Positions 19,035 through 26,445 of a stretch of 64,000 nt of DNA are shown here, one piece after another. Source of the DNA: Seramator thermalis. GTDB lineage: Bacteria; Bacteroidota; Bacteroidia; Bacteroidales; Dysgonomonadaceae. A model generated the notes under the pieces. That model saw only the letters and a program-made list of their open reading frames with translations, was not told the origin of the DNA and did no database searches. The position numbers and the translations under genes were made by a program. The DNA is taken from the NCBI RefSeq assembly GCF_004138125.1, contig NZ_RXHS01000002.1:310001-374000 (forward strand), written 5' to 3'. Position 1 is the first letter of the stretch. Every line of letters starts with the position of its first letter.

Positions 19035-19652
19035 ATTCGGTCTGGCTTTTTGGTGATTGATTTTGATGATTTATTGATTTGCTGATGAGGAAATTGGCGA
19101 TGGTTGAGTTATCCGGACTCGTTCAAGTTCGGAAACTTGCGCTATTAAGGAAGAAGTGAAGAAGTCGGAAGTGGAGGAATATCATAACCCTTGTGCTGCC
19201 CGGATAGTTGTATATAGAATTCATCGGTAAATCAATAAATCATCGAATTGGTAAATTATCGACTAATTCCAACCCCCAATCTCCAACCATGTTCACATTC
19301 TTTCACTTTCGAAATTGTGATGTTTTGTTAATAAAATCGGGCAAATTCCTTTCATAAGCTTTCAGTATGACATTAATATATGTATATCAGCAGATTATTT
19401 GTATGTTTCTGAAGTAAAAATTCATCGATTCGGCAACAAAATTGCCCCGTCAGAAATGTAGAAAACGCGTTTGACTCCGACGGACCTGTTTTCTACTTTG
19501 TAGAAACCACGTTCGACTTAAAGAATGTTATATCTACTTTGTAGATTTCGCAAATGTGAATGAAAACGTCCAATCTTGTTAACATTCTATAGGGATTCGG
19601 CGCCAAATTGCCCAATCTTGAAGTGCAGAAAGTACAACTTTGTCCGACGATC
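19035..19652. repeat. Non-coding repeat-rich DNA left of the IS66 element
   Basis: No credible gene. Two copies of a roughly 75-bp intergenic unit lie at about 19412-19483 and 19578-19652 (shared GATTCGGC, CAAATTGCCC-like and GTAGAAA/GCAGAAA blocks, and an ending CGACG). Palindromic TCTACTTTGTAGA-like pieces occur near 19490 and 19532, and an AATCAATAAATCATC stretch near 19230. The right-hand copy is interrupted by the insertion at 19653. Confidence 0.7.
19645..19652. repeat. Left 8-bp target-site duplication of the IS66 element
   Basis: CGACGATC directly abuts the left end (GTAAGC...). The same eight bases follow the right end at 22266-22273. Eight base pairs is the size known for IS66 insertions. 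Confidence 0.92.
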
Positions 19653-19752
19653 GTAAGCATTCGGTGAAGTCCGTATTTGATTTCAAGTTTCTTTATTTTC
19701 TGAAAGAAAACTTTCAAAAACTTGGAAAACATTCGGAGTCGATTTGGAGTTT

Positions 19753-21402
19753 TTAGAAGTTTCTCTTAACCCGGTTTGAAGGAAGTAGTTCTGCCAGATC
19801 TATTGTATAATCTTCGTCGTAATCGTGGATATGACTCAACACGTAAACCATCCAGTCGCGGAAGTTCACATCTGCAGCCTTGCAGCAACCAAGTAAAGAG
19901 TAGATAACTGCAGCATCTTCCGCAGCATCATGGTTACCGCAAAACAGGTAATTTTTTCTGCCAAGCGCTAAGCCTCTCAGGCTGTTTTCGGCCAGATTGT
20001 TATCTATACGATACCTGCCATCCAGGTGATACCGGCTTAATCGGTGATAGATGTCATAAGTGTATTTTATGGCCTTGCCAATCGGACTCTTTGGTAATAC
20101 TTTTTTGTATTCATTCACCAGCCACTTTTCAAAGACAACTATGATCGGGTAGGCGTGACTCTCTCGGAGATTGGCCCTTTCATCATAGGATAGGTTACTG
20201 TCATCAGCTTCTCTTTCTACCTCGTAGAGAAGGCCGATTTGTTCAAGAGCATATTCTGCCCTGCGCCTGTCATTTTTCAGGGACTCTTCAAATTTTCTTC
20301 TCGCGTGAGCCCAACAACCCAGGGGTAATACCCCTTTCTTGTACTCGTACATCTTGTATACACCATACCCGTCTGTCTGCATAGCACCACGGAAGTCTTT
20401 CAACAGGGATAATGCAACATTCTGTGCCCTTGAGCCATGGTCATAATGAAAGAAGAGTTGTTTGTCCATGACGGAACGTACCATCCACATGTATCCATTG
20501 ACAGTTTTATGCTTCTCATTATTTATAACAGGCACAGTGGTTTCATCCACCTGGATATAATCGGTGGCAAGAACCAGTTCTTTGAGTCGGTAGTAAAGTG
20601 GCCTCAGTAAATCGGCTGTATCCTTAAACCAACCATTCACCGTTGGTGGCGGGAGATTGATTTTCATCTGCTTCAACATCTGTATCTGACGGTAAAATGG
20701 CAGATGATTAACATACTTGTTTATCATAAGTTCTGCCAAAAGTGATGCTCCGGCATAACTGCGTGCTATAGGCCGGTATGTTGTAGGAAGCGAAGCTGTA
20801 ACAATAGGAGAAGACTCTTTTTGAGACTCCTGTGAAGTTTTGTTCTTTAACACATACTTATGACGCACAATCCTCCTGACGTAGCATTTCGCCGGTTCAT
20901 ACTCCAGCACTTCGGTTATCTCCGGTTCGAGCTCAGTCCATGCATCCATGTCACCTGATACTTCCTCCGGGTAGAAATGCTCTTCAACGCGGGGCAGATC
21001 TTCAGGCAAGGGTCTGCGGACAGGTTTTCTTTTTTCACGTTGCTTTACACGCCTTTCCCTGAAAGACTCTATTTCAGCTTTCGCTTCTTCTGCCTGCTCT
21101 TGTTCTGCAGGCAACAGGTCCAAGCCATCGAAGTCGATACGGCGCTGACGCGGGTCTTCTTTAATAAAGCGTTCACTGGATTTACCCCATATACGCCGCC
21201 TGAGATAAGCAACCTCATCCTCCAGCTTGAGGATTTTTTCATCTTTCAAGGATATGGTATGCTCATATGAGGATTTTAATGCATCAACATCCGTATGATC
21301 TTCCAGCTTACCTTTCAGGAGTTGAATCTCCTGATACTGGTGGTCACATTTCTCCAGCAGAAGTTCTAAAAGCTCGTTCGGATTTTCTTTGATTTCTTGC
21401 AT
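19753..21402 (-). CDS. tnpC: IS66 family transposase TnpC
   Basis: 549 residues. N-terminal leucine-rich coiled coil (about 10-70), the basic RRIWGKSSERF motif, a Cys/His-poor linker, then the DDE_Tnp_IS66 domain with Asp286 (DYIQVDETTVPV), Asp344 (MQTDGYGVY) and Glu472 (NNLAENSLRGLALGRKNYLF), and the C-terminal IS66_C segment ending near LLPS. All catalytic residues are present, so the enzyme should be functional. It catalyses cut-and-join transposition of the surrounding element. Confidence 0.96.
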   Translation of the reverse strand: MQEIKENPNELLELLLEKCDHQYQEIQLLKGKLEDHTDVDALKSSYEHTISLKDEKILKLEDEVAYLRRRIWGKSSERFIKEDPRQRRIDFDGLDLLPAEQEQAEEAKAEIESFRERRVKQREKRKPVRRPLPEDLPRVEEHFYPEEVSGDMDAWTELEPEITEVLEYEPAKCYVRRIVRHKYVLKNKTSQESQKESSPIVTASLPTTYRPIARSYAGASLLAELMINKYVNHLPFYRQIQMLKQMKINLPPPTVNGWFKDTADLLRPLYYRLKELVLATDYIQVDETTVPVINNEKHKTVNGYMWMVRSVMDKQLFFHYDHGSRAQNVALSLLKDFRGAMQTDGYGVYKMYEYKKGVLPLGCWAHARRKFEESLKNDRRRAEYALEQIGLLYEVEREADDSNLSYDERANLRESHAYPIIVVFEKWLVNEYKKVLPKSPIGKAIKYTYDIYHRLSRYHLDGRYRIDNNLAENSLRGLALGRKNYLFCGNHDAAEDAAVIYSLLGCCKAADVNFRDWMVYVLSHIHDYDEDYTIDLAELLPSNRVKRNF

Positions 21403-21484
21403 CTTTTCCCCTTGTCAGATAACGAGAGTAAAGATACAAAAACAGCATTACATATGCAAGAAAAAAGAGGCTAAAATCGTCTGT

Positions 21485-21835
21485 TTACGAGACTTTCAAG
21501 CGTTTTTTATATTTACATTTCCCGGTGTCAATTCCCTGTACCATCAGCATGAGTTTTTGCCAGGAAAAAGGGTGGAATTTTTCGTTTTCATCAAAAGAGG
21601 GTAATAAAAAATTCCCTTTTTCAAGCTTCATGTAATAAATGACCAACCCTCCATGTTCCATGTGCAGGATTTTCATACTTGTGCAATGACGATTCAGAAA
21701 GATAAACACATCTCCACTGCTAACTTCCTTTCCCATCTGATCTGTGACTAATCCGCTTAAAGTGTAAAAACCTTTGCGCATATCCGTTGGAAAAGGATAA
21801 AGCCAGTAACGCATAGAGTCGTTTAGGTTAAACAT
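21485..21835 (-). CDS. tnpB: IS66 accessory protein TnpB
   Basis: 116 residues. It carries the TnpB (Orf2) signature YPFPTDMRKGFYTLSGLV, then VFIFLNRHCTSMKILHME and a FSWQKLMLMVQGI end. TnpB is needed with TnpA and TnpC for IS66 transposition, but its biochemical role is unsettled. The tnpA stop lies 3 nt before its start, so the genes are likely coupled. Confidence 0.95.
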   Translation of the reverse strand: MFNLNDSMRYWLYPFPTDMRKGFYTLSGLVTDQMGKEVSSGDVFIFLNRHCTSMKILHMEHGGLVIYYMKLEKGNFLLPSFDENEKFHPFSWQKLMLMVQGIDTGKCKYKKRLKVS

Positions 21836-21838
21836 GGC

Positions 21839-22198
21839 TTATTGGGTTAAAAGTATTAAAGATCGAAGTTGGGTCAGATCAGCTTCAATGGGAACACGTA
21901 ATTTTACACCGTTGGGATAAACAATCTCGAAAACATTGCCACCCGATGGGTGCATATGCTCCGGATTGGATTGTTGCTGAACTACCTTTTTTGCCGTTAA
22001 CTGTTGATTTGCATCGGTAAAAACTATTGGCACAAAACCGGGAGGTTGTTCCTTTCGCTGGTTGTGTTCACGTAATCTCCTTTGCCAGTAATAAAATTTG
22101 GATTCCAGAATGCGCTCATTCCAGCAGAACTCCTTTACACGAAGGCCGCCGGATTGGTAACGATCATAAACTGTTTCAAATTGCTTTAATGTCCACAT
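21839..22198 (-). CDS. tnpA: IS66 accessory protein TnpA
   Basis: 119 residues, first gene of the element in transcription order. The N-terminal half has the TnpA helix-turn-helix pattern WTLKQFETVYDRYQSGG / RVKEFCWNERILESKFYYWQ; the C-terminal half contains the VFEIVYPNGVKLRVP strand common to this group. It probably binds the ends of the element. It starts 67 nt inside the right end, which must contain the promoter. Confidence 0.92.
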   Translation of the reverse strand: MWTLKQFETVYDRYQSGGLRVKEFCWNERILESKFYYWQRRLREHNQRKEQPPGFVPIVFTDANQQLTAKKVVQQQSNPEHMHPSGGNVFEIVYPNGVKLRVPIEADLTQLRSLILLTQ

Positions 22199-22265
22199 AA
22201 TTTTTTGTGGGCAAATATAGCAAGGTTGAAAAGTTAATTTAAGACGGGGAAGACCGAATGCTTAC

Positions 22266-22273
22266 CGACGATC
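22266..22273. repeat. Right 8-bp target-site duplication of the IS66 element
   Basis: CGACGATC immediately follows the right terminal repeat ending GCTTAC; identical to 19645-19652. Confidence 0.92.
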
Positions 22274-22726
22274 ATACTTTCTACAAAGTAGACGGAGCAA
22301 TTTTGTCTGCCGATTGCCTCGTCTATACTTCTGAAAGGTACATTTTCGAGCCAAATGGCCTTTTCTGTTAACATGCTATAAGTATTTTTTTGCTAAAACA
22401 TGTAATCTGCAGTGTAGAAACCATGACTTTTTGCGACGGACATGCTTTCTTCACTCCAAGATGACAGGTCACGACAAGACAATCGTGTCATTTCGAAGTG
22501 AAAACGGGGGATCATTCCTCGCCGAACGTGTCATCTTTGGGTGAAGATGATGGAATTTGAGTAACAGGAGTGTTAAATCAGCCCCATTATTTAACGATTT
22601 TCTACGGATTTACATCATCACGAAGTGTAGAAACCACAACTTTTTCGTCTGATGTAGTTTTCCGCGAGTGCGGACGATGGGTTTTTCTCCGAAAATAGGG
22701 TCGGTAGTGGGCGATACCGGTAACTC

Positions 22727-22762
22727 CTTTTCCGCTGACAGCTATAGCTGTCAGCGGAAAAG
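22727..22762. repeat. 36-bp perfect palindrome
   Basis: Each 18-nt half, CTTTTCCGCTGACAGCTA and its exact complement, meet with no spacer. No T tract follows, so it is not a standard terminator, and no gene ends just before it. Confidence 0.9.
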
Positions 22763-22997
22763 CTCAATTGATTATCCATTATCAATTGTTTTGTGTTTGT
22801 AGCAGAAGTTCGCAAACTTACGCTACTTGGGGGGAAATAAACCGAAATAGATCTTTTCAAAGAAAACTATAGAATATTGTTTAGGTTGAAAACCCACTTA
22901 GATGGTACAAAGAATAGGGAGTATTAAACAAGTTTCCGGAACCTATTCAGTCCTTTTTTCACCCAATTGGATATGAAAAATCAAAAGGAAGCAATAA

Positions 22998-23286
22998 GTT
23001 CTGCCTTTCAGGCAGCAATTGTTATTGTTTCTTTGTCCATAGGTCTTCGACCTGCGGTTATGAAATCTTTGCCCTTCAGGCAACATCTTTCTCTTTTGTA
23101 TTGAAATTCGCTTTCTTTATCAGCAAATCGATAACTTACGATTATTAGATGCTAATGCCATTCACACAAGTGTGTTTACTGTAAGAAGTATTTTGGCATT
23201 CCGGCTTGAAAAGCCGAATTTTCATAACCGTAGAATTCATTCTGCGGCATGGATCAGCAGCTATCTTTCTGCCTGAAAGGCAGAAC
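22998..23286. repeat. Inverted pair of three-hairpin intergenic elements
   Basis: Left copy: CTGCCTTTCAGGCAG (23001-23015), AGGTCTTCGACCT (23041-23053), GGTTATGAAA, TTGCCCTTCAGGCAA (23069-23083). Right copy on the opposite strand: the same first hairpin (23269-23283), CCAT, a second hairpin with TTCTACGG, GGTTATGAAA, and a CGGCTT/AAGCCG hairpin (23202-23216). The order and the GGTTATGAAA block are shared, while hairpin stems vary with pairing kept. Confidence 0.75.
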
Positions 23287-23524
23287 AAACTTTCATTCAT
23301 AATAACATATCATCTATCATGGAAACTATATGATTGGGATGCGGCTAAGGGATTCAGTCCTAACAGATTTTCGAAACCTGAAAGTTTTCTCCTATTTCCA
23401 CCATCAACGAATCGTTAAATCGATAAATCGTCAAATCATTTCTTCATTTCCTCCGCATTATCCGTCATTATGTTTATTTAATAAAAGTTTTACTTCAAAT
23501 TGTGGATAACTTTTTAACGAAAAA

Positions 23525-23556
23525 TTTGCTGTTAATTTAAAAACATTATAACTTTG
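23525..23556 (+). promoter_or_regulatory. Consensus Bacteroidetes promoter of the DUF6261 gene
   Basis: TTTG (23525-23528), 20-nt spacer, TAACTTTG (23549-23556): both boxes and spacing match the known TTTG-N19-21-TAnnTTTG pattern. The ATG is 69 nt downstream. Confidence 0.75.
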
Positions 23557-23624
23557 TTAACGAAGTAAGGTTATCTGTCTCTCGCCTGGTAATCCAGGAA
23601 CTTCAAGAACTTAATTTTTAAAAT

Positions 23625-24428
23625 ATGACAAATGATTTTACTACAGGGTGGCTCGTTTTGCTACACAATGATGAGCATCCCGTCCTTTTCGAACAGATAT
23701 GTTTCGTAATGGACAAATACAAGCTCGATGACGAGCGCGTGAATGAAGCAGCGGCAAGAGTGAAATCGCACCTCGAACCGTTGAAACAAGTGAAAGTGCG
23801 ATCTTTGAGGCACGAATTGACTCCGGCGATACGGGAGTTGCACACGCAACGAAGGCAATCGCTGATGTCGCTGCAAGGGCAGATCCACTCGTTGACGCTC
23901 TCCACCGTTACTGAAGAACGACAAGCGGCCAATGTGCTGAATATCTGGCTGGGCAAGCACCGGGGACAACTGCTCTCGTTGGGTTACACCCCATTGACGG
24001 AGCGTATCAACGAGATTGTTGCCGATGCCGAAACCGATGTGAATGTGAGCGGAGCACTTGCGGCGCTGTCACTAATGCCCATCGTCGAAAGGCTGAAGGC
24101 AATAAACGAGGAGTTTAAAAACCTGTCGGTGCAGCGCCGCGACGAACTTTCGCAAACAGATAAAGTAGATGCGAGAGCCATTCGTCAGGCAGCGGACAAG
24201 GACTTGCGACTGATGCTCGGGTTGATTGAGGCAAATGCCCGGATCACCGGCAACGAAGCATACCTGCCGTTGATTCAGGCCTTAAAAAAGTTTCTCGATT
24301 ACTACCGCATTCTTGTGCAAAGCAGGAAAACGCGGAGAGCAACCGAGAAAAATGCTAAAACAAATGTTTTAATTGTTTCGAAACAGGAAGCGGCTATTCA
24401 AACCGACCCTGTGACGGAAAGCGCATAG
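23625..24428 (+). CDS. DUF6261-like family protein of unknown function
   Basis: 267 residues, soluble, no signal peptide or membrane segment, predicted almost wholly alpha-helical. It resembles the Bacteroidales DUF6261 group: N-terminal VNEAAARVKSHLEPLKQV, central VLNIWLGKHRGQLLSLGYTPLTERI and C-terminal YLPLIQALKKFLDYYRILVQSRKTRR. Members of this group are typically found singly or in copies next to mobile or repeat DNA and have no known activity. Here it lies at the edge of the repeat block and has a full consensus promoter. Its base composition is richer in G and C than the flanking DNA. I am moderately sure of the family name and make no functional claim. Confidence 0.65.
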   Translation: MTNDFTTGWLVLLHNDEHPVLFEQICFVMDKYKLDDERVNEAAARVKSHLEPLKQVKVRSLRHELTPAIRELHTQRRQSLMSLQGQIHSLTLSTVTEERQAANVLNIWLGKHRGQLLSLGYTPLTERINEIVADAETDVNVSGALAALSLMPIVERLKAINEEFKNLSVQRRDELSQTDKVDARAIRQAADKDLRLMLGLIEANARITGNEAYLPLIQALKKFLDYYRILVQSRKTRRATEKNAKTNVLIVSKQEAAIQTDPVTESA

Positions 24429-25041
24429 TAGGAGCGGCAACTCCTAATATGCGAAAATGACGAGGGTTACGAGCGAGAGCGTAATCTTCGTTTTTTTGTA
24501 TATCTACCAACGAATGTTGTGTGATGTGTGCACCAGTCATTTTTGTATCCCTATCCATACACTGGCAAATTGAAATGTATTCGCGAATTGGAACGTTCAT
24601 CATAAAAAATGCCGGAAATACAATCGATGCCCTGTAATTGAATGTTTTAATAGAATTTTTTTTCATAAATCGCCACACCAGGAAGCGAATATTGGGAGGC
24701 ATTTGGATCGGCGTGCTGTCGTGCTGTTTTAACTGTCAGGATAGAATGATTTTAATAATAAAGCTCTTTCTGCCTCCTATAGCCCAATTATGTCTTTTGC
24801 TTCTTTATTACCCTATATATATAACACATTATCCATAAATTTCAATGTTTGTAACCATGTTATATATCAAACGGAATGTAAAGTTACCAAATAAATAGAT
24901 ATTACCAAATAAATATCGATATAAATCAGCATCACAATTTTAAAAAGCATTTTGGCCATTCTTTTCAAATATATGCCTTCTTGGTGGTCGATTGATTTTC
25001 CGAACTACTTTCGATCACATGAAAGGGAAATCGATCTCTCC
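24429..25041. other. Intergenic stretch without a recognised gene
   Basis: About 610 nt, AT-rich toward the right. A 102-codon minus-strand frame (24394-24702) overlaps the end of the DUF6261-like gene and shows no recognisable family, so it is not called. Two direct copies of TTACCAAATAAATA lie 18 nt apart (24884-24897, 24902-24915). Confidence 0.5.
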
Positions 25042-25074
25042 TTTGTGTCGATTGAAAATTATCGTGTAACTTTG
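25042..25074 (+). promoter_or_regulatory. Consensus promoter of queC-queF
   Basis: TTTG (25042-25045), 21-nt spacer, TAACTTTG (25067-25074), 39 nt before the queC ATG. Both boxes match the Bacteroidetes primary-sigma pattern. The 39-nt leader is too short for a preQ1 riboswitch. Confidence 0.75.
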
Positions 25075-25113
25075 TCGGAAAATAGATGACAACATCTTAA
25101 ATTGTAGATTTCG

Positions 25114-25779
25114 ATGAACGAATATAAAAACGAAGACGCCCTTGTACTTTTTTCGGGAGGACAGGATTCTACGACCTGCCTCTTTTGGGCAAAACAAAAT
25201 TTTAGAAACGTACATACACTGTGTTTCTCTTATGGTCAACGACACTCGCAGGAGGTGAAAAATGCCGAGCGCATTGCCTCGATGGCCAATGTGTCCTTCC
25301 AAGTGTTGGATGCTACCATTATATCGCACCTGGCCCCAAATTCGCTTACCGACAGCAGTATGATGATGGACGAAGAAAAGCCGGCGGATTCCTATCCCAA
25401 TACCTTTGTTCCGGGACGCAACATGCTTTTTTTGACTTTTGCAGCTACCATAGCCTATGCACAAAATATTCGACATTTGGTAACAGGCGTTTCCGAAGCC
25501 GACTACAGCGGCTATCCCGATTGCCGCGATACTTTTATCAAATCGGCGAATGCTACGCTCAATTTGGCAATGGACCGACAATTTCTGATACACACCCCCC
25601 TGATGTGGCGAAACAAAAAACAGGTTTGGCAGCTTGCCGACGAGTTGGGCGTTTTCGATTTGGTGCGAAACGAAACGCTGACATGCTACAACGGCATCAT
25701 TGCCGACGGTTGCGGACATTGTCCGGCTTGCAAACTGCGCAACAAGGGTCTGCAGGAATACCTTGCCGAGAGAAAATAA
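25114..25779 (+). CDS. queC: 7-cyano-7-deazaguanine synthase
   Basis: 221 residues. An ATP-pyrophosphatase-fold enzyme with the PP-loop [15 protein letters not shown] (residues about 9-23), [33 protein letters not shown] and the zinc site [15 protein letters not shown] near the C-terminus. It converts 7-carboxy-7-deazaguanine to preQ0 using ATP and ammonia, a step in queuosine synthesis. It lies 40 nt upstream of queF, the next enzyme of the pathway, and has its own consensus promoter. queD and queE are not in the window. Confidence 0.97.
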   Translation: MNEYKNEDALVLFSGGQDSTTCLFWAKQNFRNVHTLCFSYGQRHSQEVKNAERIASMANVSFQVLDATIISHLAPNSLTDSSMMMDEEKPADSYPNTFVPGRNMLFLTFAATIAYAQNIRHLVTGVSEADYSGYPDCRDTFIKSANATLNLAMDRQFLIHTPLMWRNKKQVWQLADELGVFDLVRNETLTCYNGIIADGCGHCPACKLRNKGLQEYLAERK

Positions 25780-25819
25780 CAATCGAATTATCCGGATCAT
25801 TAACCACCATTATATATAT

Positions 25820-26296
25820 ATGGAATTGAAATCAGATCATTTGGAAGAATTGAGCCACCTGGGACACAAAACCGAATACAAAATGGATTATGCTCCCGAA
25901 ATGCTCGAAACCTTCGTCAACAAACATCAGGACAACGACTATTGGGTAACGTTCAACTGTCCCGAATTCACCAGTCTTTGCCCGATTACCGGGCAGCCCG
26001 ATTTTGCAACCATTCGCATCGATTATATTCCGGATGTGAAAATGGTTGAGAGCAAAAGTTTGAAACTCTATCTGTTCAGTTTTCGCAATCATGGCGCATT
26101 TCACGAGGACTGTGTCAATATTATCATGAAAGACTTGATTCGACTGATGGAGCCGAAGTATATCGAAGTAACGGGAATATTTACGCCACGCGGCGGAATC
26201 AGCATCTATCCTTATGCCAACTACGGGAAAAAGGGGACTAAATATGAGCAATTGGCCGAAACGCGCCTTTTCAACCATTCGTTCCCGCTGCCTTAA
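25820..26296 (+). CDS. queF: NADPH-dependent preQ0 reductase
   Basis: 158 residues from the ATG at 25820; the frame is open further up but that would read through the queC end. It is a type I (short, unimodular) QueF of the tunnel fold. Cys54 in [13 protein letters not shown] is the nucleophile that attacks the nitrile, Asp61 the proton donor; [20 protein letters not shown] is the QueF substrate-binding motif. It reduces preQ0 to preQ1. The 40-nt gap to queC suggests one transcript. Confidence 0.97.
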   Translation: MELKSDHLEELSHLGHKTEYKMDYAPEMLETFVNKHQDNDYWVTFNCPEFTSLCPITGQPDFATIRIDYIPDVKMVESKSLKLYLFSFRNHGAFHEDCVNIIMKDLIRLMEPKYIEVTGIFTPRGGISIYPYANYGKKGTKYEQLAETRLFNHSFPLP

Positions 26297-26404
26297 TCGA
26301 CACGGGAAATAGGATGGAATATGCTAAAAGATGAGTTGATGGGAAGATCCCATCGCCGAAAAAGAAAAACGGAAGATTTACTTTCAAATGCCCGCTATTT
26401 TATG

Positions 26405-26412
26405 TAATTTTG
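26405..26412 (+). promoter_or_regulatory. Probable -7 element for the DUF1846 gene
   Basis: TAATTTTG (TAnnTTTG), with a one-mismatch -33 box TTTC 19 nt upstream (26382-26385). The ATG follows 33 nt later. Confidence 0.5.
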
Positions 26413-26445
26413 AGCCCGAGTTTTTTTTAACACAAAATTCGGAAA

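Larger units (their letters stand above)
19653..22265 (-). mobile_element. Intact IS66-family insertion sequence, 2613 bp
   Basis: Both ends start with GTAAGCATTCGGT read inward (13 bp identical, then partial match CCGT-TT), which fits IS66 terminal repeats beginning GTAAGC. Eight-bp direct repeats CGACGATC flank it. Inside, on the minus strand, are tnpA, tnpB and tnpC, all full length. Intact genes, matching ends and an undecayed target duplication point to a fairly recent insertion. The target lay inside a non-coding repeat unit, so no gene was broken. Confidence 0.95.
22274..23624. repeat. Non-coding repeat cluster right of the IS66 element
   Basis: About 1.35 kb without a credible gene. 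It contains a further copy of the 75-bp unit (22367-22440) and a partial one (about 22590-22655), an inverted pair (22451-22466 / 22529-22544), a 36-bp perfect palindrome (22727-22762), and an inverted pair of three-hairpin elements (22998-23083 and 23202-23286). A copy of a motif GTTCGCAAACTTACGCTACT near 22808 resembles one near 19128 on the other side of the element. The last 100 nt hold the promoter of the next gene. Confidence 0.75.

Noticed and set aside
22618-22860. 80-codon minus-strand frame in the repeat cluster
   Set aside because: It covers the 36-bp palindrome and repeat copies; no family resemblance and no promoter.
19412-23300. CRISPR array
   Set aside because: The repeats are few, degenerate and widely and irregularly spaced; no uniform spacers and no cas genes.
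24394-24702. 102-codon minus-strand frame after the DUF6261-like gene
   Set aside because: Overlaps the end of that gene, has no recognised domain and no promoter; could be a remnant but cannot be supported.
25075-25113. preQ1 riboswitch before queC
   Set aside because: Only 39 nt separate the consensus promoter's -7 box from the start codon, and no preQ1 aptamer motif is seen.
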